A stretch of 64,000 nt of DNA, from the NCBI GenBank assembly GCA_001939145.1, contig LSRX01000701.1, positions 290,409-354,408 on the forward strand. The letters are read 5' to 3'. This stretch comes from Symbiodinium microadriaticum. Lineage: Eukaryota > Sar > Dinophyceae > Suessiales > Symbiodiniaceae. Both the position numbers and the translations under genes were made by a program. Of the stretch, positions 49,201 through 59,179 are shown piece by piece (positions within the stretch are counted from its first letter, which is position 1; every line of letters begins with the position of its first letter). A model generated the notes under the pieces. It did no database searches, had not been told where the DNA came from, and saw nothing but the letters and a program-made list of their open reading frames with translations.

Positions 49201-50527
49201 TTGAAGTAACCGCCCCAGGCTGGCACTTTCTGCACTTCGTCGGCGTGTTCAACTGCTTGAAATAGCCTGGAGTGCAGTCGTTGCAGCTGTAGCGAATCTT
49301 TGGGTTGCCGAACTGGTTCAGGTACTCCTCCTCGAAGAGTTCGGTGCCGTTGAAGCAGACCTCTGGCGCGACGGGAACGTAATCCGCCTCAGCATTGCCT
49401 TTTTGCGCAATCCGTTGCTCCATCCGGTTCCTGAGGTTGGCGTTGATGGCCACGTAGCCGACATCGGAGACTGACTGCTGACCAGCATCAGTGAAGCCGT
49501 ACTGCATGAAAGCTTGTGCACGGTCCCAGGCTTCATTGTCCACGTTCATGTACAAGCTGCGCCGGAAGACTGCGTAGGACCCATCTGTGATGGAGTAGGA
49601 CGAGGGCTCAATCTTCGCGTCCAGCGTGTCCTTGACACCCTTCACCTTGTCCTGAGCAATCCGGGCGACAGTCAGCGTGGCGGAATTCTGAGCGAAGTAG
49701 GCGAAGCCAAAGTAGGCCACTCCACCATGGTCGGCAAGGGTCCACTCCAGGATCTTCTCGTCGATTTCTGACTCCATGTAGCAGTTCACAGGACGCTGTG
49801 TCTGTATGAAGTTTTCGATGTCGGCCTGTGCCGTCAACGCTTCGAGGTCCTGGTTCAGGGTATGGTCGCAGGTAGGGAAGTTCTCCGTGTCCTCGAAGCC
49901 ATCCAGAACCACCTCCGCGAAGAAATCGTGAGTGCCGGATGCCGAGCCCGGGCCGTAGATGTTGATGGCAGTCTCCTCACACTGCGGGCTCAGGTCACTC
50001 CATTCCTTGATACCGTCACCATCGTCGTTGGGAAGCACCGAAGTCATGTCCAGTCCGGCTGCGGCAAGCTGTGCGTCCGTCATATCCGTGAACATCCACC
50101 GGAGCTGCGCCAGAGTGAGGCCGCCCATGGTGGGGTCGGTGATGCAATTGTGGCCGGCGCTGTTCTTGGCCACGACAACGCCAAGACCATCGACGCCCAC
50201 GATGATCTGCGTCACTCGCTGCTTCGATGCAAGACACTCCAATGTGTAGCCATCATCCAACCGCAGCGCCTCAGAAGTTCTCCAATTCCGTGACATGTCG
50301 CCAATATCCACGTGCGTGGGGTCCGTGCGGTTGACGCAAAGGCGGCGAGCCCCCGTGCTGGAACCACCTCCTTCCACGATCAAGTTGTACAAGGCCTGCA
50401 TCTGTGCAGTTTGCGACCACGCATTGACTACTGGATATACGGTGGACGAGCCCGCAATGCGGAGTGTCTCCTGCGCATTGGCCGCCGAGACTACGGCAGC
50501 GAAGGCAAGCAAGAAACAGGAAGCCAT
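46247..50527 (-). CDS. PstS-like / GCC2-GCC3 / polytopic membrane / TIR receptor-like protein
   Basis: Single intronless frame of 1426 residues from the ATG at 50525-50527. Residues 1-18 form a signal peptide (hydrophobic core, AANA|QE cut). About 21-390 resemble PstS-type phosphate-binding proteins: IAGSSTVYP (25-33), VEGGGSSTGARRL (51-63), DIGDMSR (74-80) and YGPGSASGTHDFF (191-203). About 390-645 is cysteine-rich with CxxC-spaced GCC2/GCC3 ephrin-receptor-like repeats. About 648-996 holds roughly nine to ten hydrophobic spans. A TIR domain follows (about 1000-1095): YDVFLTHH (1002-1009), VFLDVDEL (1032-1039) and RPWCAVEIG, where Glu1072 sits where TIR NADases keep their catalytic Glu. Residues 1179-1290 look like a second, degenerate TIR-like fold; the tail is acidic. 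Topology implies an outside ligand-binding half and a cytosolic TIR. Binding of phosphate and NADase activity are inferred from family features. The frame is open upstream to a GTG at 50596, but only the ATG gives a signal peptide. Confidence 0.9.
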   Translation of the reverse strand: MASCFLLAFAAVVSAANAQETLRIAGSSTVYPVVNAWSQTAQMQALYNLIVEGGGSSTGARRLCVNRTDPTHVDIGDMSRNWRTSEALRLDDGYTLECLASKQRVTQIIVGVDGLGVVVAKNSAGHNCITDPTMGGLTLAQLRWMFTDMTDAQLAAAGLDMTSVLPNDDGDGIKEWSDLSPQCEETAINIYGPGSASGTHDFFAEVVLDGFEDTENFPTCDHTLNQDLEALTAQADIENFIQTQRPVNCYMESEIDEKILEWTLADHGGVAYFGFAYFAQNSATLTVARIAQDKVKGVKDTLDAKIEPSSYSITDGSYAVFRRSLYMNVDNEAWDRAQAFMQYGFTDAGQQSVSDVGYVAINANLRNRMEQRIAQKGNAEADYVPVAPEVCFNGTELFEEEYLNQFGNPKIRYSCNDCTPGYFKQLNTPTKCRKCQPGAVTSMAGQSACDFCLPGTFAEEGSTNCTACPKNSIAAAPGAGRCDACAAGYQTADLGSSACLRCGLGTYRTTSDSACLSCPPGLTTAFMAAEKLEDCVCEAGTYRNVFGTCEACPEGMTCAVGSDMANFYSGNTTSYSVDAPYPQVKAGFFTTYDDPLSVYKCLSEDICLGGDPETCEGGRVNLVCSTCPPGEEWRGGKCTACTGSSGPLLLFLGGLAGCLCVTFMHVMTNWPLVKGNKTVMTAVYFCGMAATVVLTFGVYGTLNAVWGPPMSSFIPSFGILSLDMDFLSFSCVLGRKSFTAEYVFKLLAFPVLLLVVVTGSFILKHVPIVKRYASFNRPAILNTAGFLMSALFVSVSLMSLEGFRCKANPNGKAVLQAFGAMVCWEGGEHNTLLVLSVIAILCYPVTYLTLTGIASFGFGALSVKYGVGFTNAVRFMSGRMQPDCVMFGFWWNVRNFMISLAPVIASNNYGGQIILLLAIFVLWLIGQAKSQCWRFELLNLLDMIVSGVQIMMLCLFGLLADDSIDRALVGWCIITIFVCVVLLLFAMASIKIVLHMRSKTHYDVFLTHHKAAAALSARHLKTLFNMCSTLNVFLDVDELDNLDNLSFAVKHTRKLLVMLTSDVLRRPWCAVEIGTAFLNKVPLGVVDINQDAVELSDKFIDDVTESFSPADIGIFAKSGITVQDLDKAYRYLATLPRTRFQLAIPLEQMQLDSTMAAAGHELAAWMKKPKVVPLDPEKLVFIVFNTRDDAQCSVALLLRHLFRQRRWNPRLFCPGRDMMQRSKDGSFKLQDPSAAMDFGDILPVPDKAVAVVLMSKGLPFDPVALGAAATIRRAGLGALTVLSQESFWKPDEEYFDLLRSGSVLQPADLHVVSQIVPGYSFSELADALAPLYKILAWAVSPEQNQNLLRQEFSIIEERASKELERRILKVEDRGSRASACFPPGAPPQSSSVEAPTSPAEQTLEEPTVADVEEKVEEKPEVLSEEF

Positions 50528-50572
50528 GACTCCTCTGCTTGGGGACTGCGGCCTGCCGCTGAGCCTGATATG

Positions 50573-50590
50573 CTTGAGCCTGGCTTCAGG
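50573..50590 (-). promoter_or_regulatory. possible relict spliced-leader sequence in 5' leader
   Basis: Read on the minus strand, the leader 46-63 bases before the ATG contains CCTGAAGCCA followed directly by GGCTCAAG. The dinoflagellate spliced leader has the same two blocks, AGCCA and GGCTCAAG, separated by TTTT. The match is therefore 13 bases with a four-base deletion. A relict leader upstream of an intronless gene would fit reinsertion of a trans-spliced mRNA copy. The 8-mer alone is expected about twice by chance in a window this size counting both strands, so only its position and the flanking block make it suggestive. Confidence 0.3.
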
Positions 50591-50659
50591 GTCCACAGCA
50601 TGTAGGATATCAGGCGGAAGGAGCGAACTGATGTCATTTTGGGGTAAGTATGCCTACGA

Positions 50660-51500
50660 ACCGCGCTGGCCATAATGCCTGTGTGCCGCTTGCATAGCTG
50701 AGGGCTCCGGCCAGCAAGCCACGCAAAGTCTGCGCTTCGAAGAAGGATCCAGAGGTCCATCCCTGGCCAGATATTCTCAGCTTGCAGAAAGCATCCGCCC
50801 GATCAGCCAGACAAGAAGGAAAGAGAAAAGCGCAATTTTTGGAGAGAGAAACCCTAGCCTTAAGAGACCCCTCCTCGAGTGAGATGCGCTGCTAACACGG
50901 GCCGTAAGGCCAGGCTTTCAGCTTCATTGAATCTGCATGACCCAGCTCTTGAAGCGGAGCGGAAAAAAGTGCCAGGTGTGATGGCTGCCATCTACAGCAG
51001 TGGACGGTGAGAGCATGAGGAAGCAACACGAGATCAAGAAAGCTTCCCATTCAAGAGGAGCAGAGACGGCGAGTTCTTCTGTCCAGGTTCGGCTATTTAA
51101 ACGGAGCAAGCAGTGTGTAGCCAGATCCCACCATAGTTTGATGCATGGAAGGCACTGAACTTCCCAGAAGCGTGCCACTTTTCTTGTCGCAACTTCCACG
51201 TGCGGGCACAATCCGAATTGGCGGAGAGAATGACAGAACCATACAGAACCTTAACCCTAAATCTTAAGCCGAGCTTCCTTCATCTCCCGACAACCGCGAA
51301 CGGAAGCAGAAGCATCTACAGGAAAGAAAGAGCTGTGCAGCTTTTGAGGGGCTTGGCGCACACAATCGGACTCTTCAAGTTCGACAGGTCCGACAGGTGG
51401 GGTCGAGCCTAACAGCTTGAGATCAGGGTTTAAGCCGTTGGTAGTCGACCGTTGTCCTTAGCCGCAAGGGCTTCGACTCTGACGTGCCGCAGCTTCAGTT
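50660..51500. other. no supported gene upstream of PstS-TIR gene
   Basis: No exon I can defend and no obvious promoter; dinoflagellates usually lack TATA boxes. A copy of the TTCGACTC word occurs at 51468. Confidence 0.5.
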
Positions 51501-51504
51501 AGAG

Positions 51505-51575
51505 TAATTAGAGGGGCCTAATGTTATGATTTAAGGTCTATTCCTTTAATAAAAGGGTGTTGGGCTCTCTGGGTA
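51505..51575. mobile_element. MITE-like element, copy 3, left-truncated
   Basis: Carries AGGGGCCTAATGTTATGATT, TTAAGG, and the right end GTGTTGGGCTCTCTGGGT. The left inverted repeat is missing. Confidence 0.5.
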
Positions 51576-51646
51576 GACACAGTTTTCTTGCCTCGGAGAG
51601 CAGGTCAGCAGCGAAAACGAACCTGCCGTGGACGCAGCACATGGTC

Positions 51647-51743
51647 ATATTATACTATATTACACTTTATTATACTATATTGTACTATATTATACTATAT
51701 TATACTATATTGTACTATATTATACTATATTATACTATATTAT
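51647..51743. repeat. TATACTATAT decanucleotide array
   Basis: About nine to ten copies of a 10-bp unit TATACTATAT, some TATTGTACTA variants. A clean version of the words seen in the AT-rich islands. Confidence 0.9.
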
Positions 51744-53250
51744 AATCGTACGGCTGTCAACGCCAACGCCACATCATTACAGTATTTTAGTAGCAGCGTC
51801 ACTAGCGCCAATATGAGTTTGATTGATTTCGCAGTGCGGCAGGATTCGACTAGCACAATTACGCAGTGTAGTTTCTGCAAGTGCAAACCCGTCTCTGCCC
51901 CCTAGCACGAGGCCGCAGCCCAGATTCATCCTTGCACTCCACCGGTCCTGGCAGACAACTCGGGACAGAGCCATTCTCATGCTGTAACAATGACAGTAGC
52001 TGGGACGGCGGCTCGAAAGACAAGAACAAGACCAACAATAATCAACGGCTATCACGCTGGTCTGCTTGCTATGGCCCTGTTCCTGGAGTAGAAATGAATG
52101 CAGGTAGCAGCAGTACCAGCCGTGGTTGTCGTCGTGGCAGATTGCACTTTTGCTACGAGCACCCCTGAGTGGCAACACATCAATAGTAGCTCATGCTTGC
52201 AAGTAGACGCATACAATTCTTGCAGTACTGCACCCAAAAGCATCCCATGTACAGTTGCCACACAATGACACAGACGTGCAAACACATGATACCAAATACT
52301 GTCGGTACATAGGGCATAGTGTGACATACATTGTTTATGCATCCAGTGCCGCTGCATCACACTACACTGCAAAGTTATGCTCGCACGAATGCAGCATGGT
52401 CTGCTTGAGACTGGATGTCAAAGTCGCGCAAGCTTTAGTAGACAGTACTGTACGTATGCATGAGCCTATTCCAGTTTGTGGAGAGTCCTGCAAGTTCCCC
52501 GCGAACGAGATGAGGCTTTCGGATGCTTGCTTGCCTGTGCAGCCAATGCATCTGTTCTGTGCGACCACCATGTCCTGCTTATTCTGTTGACTGCCACTTG
52601 ACCTTGTAGAGGTCGACGTAGCTGTCTGCACTACAAAATGTCCAGTAAGTCTGAGAGTCAGAGACGGTCCAGGCAATTGATTAGCTCGGATCCTTTCTGG
52701 GGATCTTGAATTGTGCTCACAAATTGAGGACATCTGACCACATCACATGAGACAAACTTCTAAATCAGCTTAGTCACTCCAGTGTGCGGTCTGCCCGCGC
52801 CTTGGTGCGGATGGTATGGCACATCTGCTCTACGCTCGAGTCGCACTTTGCCCAACAACTCCTGAGGCGCAATTTGCGACATCTCTGCGGCACGACTGCC
52901 CCACCAAAACTGAAATCTCGTCTTTGACACTTTACAAAACAGCCGACCTGAGCATCTACGTCTCAGGACACGAAAGGTGTCCAAGGTCAGACTCTCCGAG
53001 TCAGAGTGCCTGCTGAGGGTAGGCCCGACACGAGGACAAGAAATCATCACAATCAAATCATCGCCGTATCTTCAGCAGCGAGTGCTCCCTTGAGTGAATT
53101 TAATTTCGCTCTCGAAATGCAACAGAGCCACCACTGTGTGAAAAGTAAGACCAAGACAACGTGGGCATCTGTGAAATCCGTCGCGTCGTTGGGTCCCACG
53201 CATCGTAGCGCACGACCACCGCACGTGGAGAGATGACGGCCTTTGACAAA
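51744..53250. other. no firm gene; ambiguous frames at 52760-53056
   Basis: Both strands have protein-like frames at 52.8-53.0 kb (minus SRAAEMSQIAPQELLGKVRL). Not resolved. The rest is unassigned. Confidence 0.4.
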
Positions 53251-53256
53251 CGCGGC

Positions 53257-53545
53257 ATGTATGTATGTATGTATGTATGTATGTATGTATGTATGTATGT
53301 ATGTATGCCTGCATGCACGCATGTATGTATGTATGTCTGGAGGTGTGTACGTATGTGTATACGCATGAACGCATGCGTGTGTGTATGTATGTGTGTGTGA
53401 GAGTGAGAGTGAGAGTGAGAGCGACAATGAGAGTGAGAGAGTGTGTGCGAGTGTATACGTATGAATGTATGGATGTATGTGTGGATGTATGTATGTATGT
53501 ATGTATGTATGTATGTATGTATGTGCGTGGTGTGCAAATATGCGT
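53257..53545. repeat. GTAT tetranucleotide array
   Basis: Two GTAT blocks around a GA/GTGA-rich centre. Confidence 0.95.
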
Positions 53546-53924
53546 CTGTATGTGTATGCTTGTATATGTGTAAGCTTATGCCTTTGTCTCTGTATACGTA
53601 TGCATGCATGCATGTACATTCGTGCCGTGGCAATCCGCGGCATCCATGCATCTAACTAAGCATGTTTCTATCTACATGTTGATCGGTCTTTCTATGTTGG
53701 TACTGTCTCTCTGGGCACGGTTAACGCAAATTTTGATTTGTTGGTGCGGGCATTTGTTGGCCGACGGTGCACGCGAATTTGTGTGTGGTTGTTTTTTGTG
53801 AGGGAGATAGAACCATAAGAAAATTCGTGGCAAACTCTGCTAGATAATTCGCAAGAAATTCCGCGAGACAACCCTGCAGGGCTATGCAAAGAAACAGACA
53901 GCCAACCCTAATCTACGTACACTT

Positions 53925-54269
53925 GCAGGTATGTACGTATGTATCATTGTATGTATGCATGTATGTATGTATCTGTATGTACGCATGTATGCGTGCATGT
54001 ATGTGCCTGTGGGGTACATATGTGTGTATGTAATTGTTTGTATGTGTGGATATGCGTACGTGCGTTGCATTATGTGCAGACAAGACATATGTACATAAAT
54101 ACATACATGCTTGCATGTATACATACATACATACAGACAGACAGACAGACAGACATACATATATGCAACATGCATGCATGCGTGCATGCATACACACACA
54201 TACACACACATACATACATACATACATACATACATACATACATACATACATACCTACATACATACCTAA

Positions 54270-54300
<31 letters not shown>

Positions 54301-54350
54301 CATACATACATACATAAATACATACATACATACATACATACATAGACAGG
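53925..54350. repeat. TATG then CATA arrays, inverted
   Basis: A degenerate TATG block (53925-54010) faces a long CATA block (54115-54345); the arms are complementary. Confidence 0.93.
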
Positions 54351-54359
54351 AAGACAGAC

Positions 54360-55350
54360 AAACAAACACATGTATCTAGGCACGTACACATGCACATGCA
54401 TACAAACGAAACGAATGCCATGCATAACAGAATGTCCTGAACTTGTGTAGCACTACAATTGTAACTCTTTTGTCGTCATCTCCATGCCAGAGACTGTGCT
54501 GCATGGCACTCTTTTTGTTCCGACTAGCAATGGGTTATAAGGATGGCAGGAACCATGTAAAGCTTGTAACTGCAAACAGTACTAACAGCATAACAGAATA
54601 ACAACAGCAGCTTCAGGAATCTTCTGCAGACCCATGCCTTGAGTAACAGCGATCTCGGTCACAGAACTAAAGGTTCCTTTAAACCATATTTTAAACCCCA
54701 GTACGAGAAAGTCGATATCTGCTGGCGTGCCCTAAAGCCAGGAAACTCTCAATCTCCAACGTGCCGCACCTGCAGGGCGTCCAAGATGTCCTCCACTGAA
54801 AAGGGAGCAAGCACTCAAGGCTGCTGCGCCACGCGGGGGAGGATGGAGGGGTTGTTGGTCTCTCACATCGTAAGACACGGTTTCTGAGTCGGTTGCACGA
54901 GACAGGAGGAGCAAAGAAGGACTCCAACGTGATCGGGCTCTGTTGCTCCACTCAGCAGTTCTCGGAAGGACAACACACAGCTCGAAAGCAGGAAGCCCTG
55001 CACGGCAAGGGACAGCAATGCTTGACTCTCTCCGAAGCCTACACGCGCAGCTCACTCCATCTCATCAGGTCCCGGGTTTACGCTCTCACAACGCGGGGGT
55101 TAGGGTATGACGCTACATGGTGAAACGCTGCCCAGACCCCAAGCCTACGCAGAGATAATCGCACGCTTGAGGCGTGTATACAAACCTAGCTCTGCCAAGT
55201 AGTTTGAATCTTCCTGCCGTCGCGGTTCACACTGCTTGGTGCCCGGATGCTAGAAGTGTATCCATTCAAACTTCACTCAGCTAGACGGCTGCTCCCAGCA
55301 ACAAACACCGAAATCCCTCGTAACCCGTGATCGCAGGAACGTCAGATACA
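54360..55350. other. no firm gene
   Basis: A short minus frame near 54770-54810 reads VEDILDALQVRHVGD after CAG and may be an exon. Otherwise unassigned. Confidence 0.35.
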
Positions 55351-55357
55351 CTTCAAT

Positions 55358-55640
55358 TTACTGCAATTCGATCCCCTGTGACGGTCCTCGCAGAAGAGAC
55401 GCTCGGCGGCAAGCGCCGTGAATTGCACACACATCCTCAGCACGGTGGCTTTGAAAGCTTTCAATGTCTGCCTTGATTAGAATCGAAGAGCCATGCCTCA
55501 GGGTCCTCTTCAAGCAGGTCGCTCCGAGGCGTCGGCTTAGGTATATACCGCACGGACACAGGCACGACAACTTTCAGCACAGGTTGCACCCTTTTACTCT
55601 TGCGCTTTGCCCCGCAAGCCGAAAAACTTGGAAGCAAACA
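55358..55640 (-). CDS. exon with probable one-base frameshift
   Basis: The first frame reads RVQPVLKVVVPVSVRYIPKP and DLLEEDPEAWLFDSN, then stops. The overlapping frame continues ILIKADIESFQSHRAEDVCA. The two read as one protein if a base is gained or lost near 55490. Unknown family. Confidence 0.35.
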
Positions 55641-56189
55641 CATCGTCGTAGCGGTCGCACAGCACGCCCGGGAGGTGGTCTCCCTAGGGACACACGTGCG
55701 CTTACAGGAACAACCTCGCATACGCCACTGCGCTACTCTACGAAGACAGAGCGATGGCCACTCTTCCAAAGATTGTCGGTCGGACGTGCTCCTAAACTCC
55801 GTCCACTTCTACATACCATGTACTTCCCAAGCAGTTTCTACCGGCACATGCAGTCGGGCGAGAAGATGCATGCATGAACTTCTAATCGCAAGGCCTGGCC
55901 TCTGCATTCAGAAGGCGATAGGACGATTTGCCCGGCAGCACGCGTTGCCGATGCTGCAAGCAAGGTGGGCGACGGTGCAGGGTCGGGCAGCAAAAGCGAT
56001 ATTCCCTGCAGAAGCCCCCCAGACAATCAAGCAGCCTTGATGGATGAGCTTGTAATGAGCTCAACTTTCTGTTACGTGGACCGCACAGCGTTCATCGACG
56101 TTCTACTCTTGCAGTTTGAATGTTCGGGAACCTCTGAAAGCTTCTGCTCGATACGGAGCGAAAGGATGATCAATGACGAGGAGAGTGAT

Positions 56190-56410
56190 CCCAAGCCCTA
56201 GCCACCCTCATCCTTGGATTAATCCATTCCTTCCAACATCTTCCAACCGGGACCCGGGAGGTTTTCCCGAAAAGACGGCTTCCTGCGGGAGTCTTCCAAG
56301 AACGCCTGTGCAGATGCGCCTCCAAAGCAGTCCGAACTCTGGCCATAAAGAACTCAACATTCACATCCACGGCGACGTTGTCCGTGAGCATTCGGCCCTC
56401 AACGTGGGTC
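56190..56410 (-). CDS. exon of unknown protein
   Basis: Minus frame VEGRMLTDNVAVDVNVEFFM then ARVRTALEAHLHRRSWKTPA. The alternating DNVxVxVxVxF pattern resembles a beta strand of SPFH/stomatin domains, but that is a weak analogy only. GC-rich third positions support coding. Confidence 0.35.
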
Positions 56411-56554
56411 AGCACTCAGAGATATCAGCCTACATCGCACCTGGCGCCTTTAGCTTTAGCCTCTGCTGGGCGCGAGCCGATGGCTACAAGTAGCATCTTG
56501 AAGCTTCAAGGTGGCCGGTCCACAGAACCCTTGTGATTTTTCATATAGGTGTTC

Positions 56555-56911
56555 CTAGCAGCCACTGCAATCATCAGTGTCATCAGGCTCTGACCAGAAC
56601 GTTGACGCCGGTGGAGCCCTTGGACAGATTGCACATCGCAATTCCTCGGCCAGCAGGCGAAAGCTCACTTTACCAGTAGATCTCGGAGTTTGGGGGCTTG
56701 CTTGGGGTTCAAGCACCCTGAGCAGATGTGCCACGAGATGCCTGCAGTTCAACGGTCTCCCTCCTTCGAAGCCCTCTCCGTCCAACAGTAAGCCCTCGAC
56801 CCAGCTCTCGGCCCTCGCTGTTCTCAACCTGGGTTCGGAGCTTGCCTTGCTTGGGAATCCCAGAGGGCCCGGAGCTCCCAGGATTTCATCTTCATCGCCA
56901 GTGCTGCTCAG
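56555..56911 (-). CDS. probable 3'-terminal exon, unknown protein
   Basis: Opens after the acceptor CTCCAG (56912-56917) and runs 118 codons to a stop at 56555, in phase 0. It reads LSSTGDEDEILGAPGPLGFP, ARAESWVEGLLLDGEGFEGG, LNCRHLVAHLLRVLEPQ and ends PDDTDDCSGC. Strong GC at third positions. No domain known to me. The next coding piece upstream (57190-57320) may belong to the same gene. Confidence 0.45.
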   Translation of the reverse strand: MSSTGDEDEILGAPGPLGFPSKASSEPRLRTARAESWVEGLLLDGEGFEGGRPLNCRHLVAHLLRVLEPQASPQTPRSTGKVSFRLLAEELRCAICPRAPPASTFWSEPDDTDDCSGC

Positions 56912-57189
56912 CTGGAGGATAAGGTAGGGGTTTGGGCCCCAAAACCCTATTCTAGTTAGTAAGGCCCATATATTACGGACCCCATCAGTTGACAAGTCGG
57001 CTCAACGTGTAGATGCAAACAAAACCATCCTGAAGAGCCGACCACCCCCTTTGATTAGCACGGGGTTTGAAGCTGCTACACAACATGCACCTGCCATGCC
57101 CGACTCTCATGTAACCTCGTGGCTTGGACTCTCTATGCGAGGTTTCCATGACAGTGCTCTGCATTGGGAGCATCTCATCTGGAAGAGCT

Positions 57190-57320
57190 TCTTGCTTTAA
57201 TACCTGTACTAAACTTGGCTGTTCGGGGATTGCTGTTGCGGAAACATTCACCAGGACAATGTCTCTCATGCAGCAAAACGGATGTGAGGGCTCTGCGTTG
57301 ACCAACAATGCTTCCTGCCC
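57190..57320 (-). CDS. exon-like segment
   Basis: Minus frame LVNAEPSHPFCCMRDIVLVN then SATAIPEQPSLVQ, ending at CAG|GTATTA, a plausible donor. Lies upstream of 56555-56911 on the same strand. Unknown. Confidence 0.3.
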
Positions 57321-57653
57321 GCTTGTGCGCAGCTCGTCGACCTCAAGCGGGGCAGCTGGGTCTGTAGCTTTGGGGTTTAAGGGTTTCGGCGCTCACTCTG
57401 CGACAAGCCAGGCGAGGTTCTTGGTGCGAACTCGGATGCAGTGAGACATATTCAAGGCAACTCGACATGCATTTACATTAATTCAAAAGGCTTTCGAACA
57501 TCTCAGGATTTCGGATTGTTTGGAGGAGCCTTGCTTCCGGAGTAGGGTGCGACTATGACAGCCCGATACAAGGGATGGCACAGGCGGTAGGACACCTAGC
57601 AATCTCAAGGCTCCTTGTGTGAGACGTAAGTAGGACAAGTCTTTCGGGTTGTT

Positions 57654-57693
57654 GTTTAAGGGTTAAGGTTTTCGACTCGCACAAGCAGGCACG
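57654..57693 (+). repeat. telomere-like + TTCGACTC element, copy
   Basis: GTTTAAGGGTTAAGGTTTTC, GACTCGCACAAGCAGGCACG. Member of the dispersed motif family. Confidence 0.5.
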
Positions 57694-58062
57694 CTTGAGG
57701 GTCTAGGAGTTCAGGGCAATAAGCCCTGAAAACTCAAGTTCGTGCCTCGGACTCAGGATGCCGAGTGACCAGGATTGTGGCTCTGAGCCTCTGAGCTTGC
57801 TGCATTCACTGCCTCGTTCCGGAAAATCCACGGCATTCCGCGGGACACCCGAGCATCTCCGCCTGAACGCATAGGATCAAGATGACGATGGCATATGCAT
57901 ACCTACAACCCAGTGTTGCAAATCCTGGCGGTACCAGCTCGAACCGCATTGACCGGGGATGCAGGTCTCGGAATGGTGATAGTGGGCAGGGCGGTGTCAG
58001 CAAAGAAAGTCAAAAACATCGGGGGGAGAGTCGGCAAACAGGAGAGGCGGAAGTCACAACAC

Positions 58063-58131
58063 CCTAAACCCTAAACCCTAAACCCCTAAACCCTAAACCC
58101 AAAACCCTAAACCCTAAACCCTAAACCCTTT
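58063..58131. repeat. interstitial CCCTAAA array
   Basis: About nine units of CCCTAAA with a few slips (CCCCTAAA, CCCAAAA). Arabidopsis-type telomere repeat, internal here. Confidence 0.9.
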
Positions 58132-58599
58132 GGGGGGCCTGGTTTTTGACATGCAGCCCTACAGATGTTGACTCGCAGCTGGCTGCTTGCTGACTCGATT
58201 TGCCGACTTCGGCCGGCGTTTGCTGAATCGCGCTTCTCTGTGGTGATAGTGGCAAACTTAGCAGCCATAGGCACTGCAACATCAAGAACAAAGAAGGCCA
58301 CAGAGTAATTAAGATAAGTCATCATCGCAAACGCAGCAAGAAACAACACGATAGCGATAGCAGTAAGCGAGTCCATCAGCATAGTAATGATTTTGAAGAC
58401 GCGCGTGCTAATACTCCAACTGCGCAGATCACGCTAGGCACTGCAATGACGTACCCGCAATCACAACCGCGACAATATCATAGCATGATTAGTGACAGCA
58501 ATTCCCCGAGCCACAGCGACAACGGCAAGCACGACACTCGATCTACTGGTCTTGAAATTAGTATGTAGTGGTCGTCGATGTACTGAGTGAGAGCAGTAG

Positions 58600-58606
58600 C
58601 GAGCAT

Positions 58607-58651
<45 letters not shown>
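58600..58651. repeat. CAG trinucleotide repeat
   Basis: About 16 CAG units between CAT triplets. Confidence 0.95.
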
Positions 58652-58764
58652 CGGCGGCAGCATCTTGTACAAGCATGAGCCTTTTTCTGGGCGAGCCCGA
58701 GGCGCCATCACCAACCTCAAAAAGGCTGGAAGCTTTCGACGTTCAATGGAGGTTAAAAACGTGA

Positions 58765-58965
58765 GCTTGAGCATCCTCGGACAACCTTCCCATGTTCGAT
58801 CAAAGAGTACAGGGAGACTTGCAGCAGGACTGCCAAAAGCAACTTGACAGCTGATAACAAGTCGGGGATGAAGCCTTTGCTCTTCAGAGCATTGTCCTGC
58901 ATCCGCAAGCACTGCTTGGAGACCGTACTTTGGGCGACTTGACGTTGAAGTGTGCACCTGATTGT
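58765..58965 (-). CDS. exon-like segment with hydrophobic helix
   Basis: Minus frame STVSKQCLRMQDNALKSKGF, IPDLLSAVKLLLAVLLQVSL, YSLIEHGKVV. One possible membrane or buried helix. Splice borders not fixed. Unknown. Confidence 0.3.
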
Positions 58966-59179
58966 GCCACAAGACACGGAGCGATGGCGAGTAGCTTTGC
59001 AGCTTCACGGAGCACAAGTTGCGGTGGCCACAAACTTCGATACATTGTTTCAAGTATATATGCGTATATGTATATGTAAATCAGATACGCGTATACATAA
59101 ATGTGTATATATATATATACACATACACATGTCTGTATGTGTCTATATGGCACAAACAGGCAACGCAGGTGGCTGTGAG

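Noticed and set aside
50528..50596. Upstream GTG start extending the PstS-TIR protein by 23 residues
   Set aside because: The extension is not ATG-initiated and would bury the signal peptide; the ATG at 50525-50527 is better.
50634..50651. CATTTTGGGGTAAGTATG on the plus strand, resembling a spliced-leader RNA gene
   Set aside because: Differs from the leader at the CTCAAG block, lacks the upstream part and is on the wrong strand for the gene; treated as chance.
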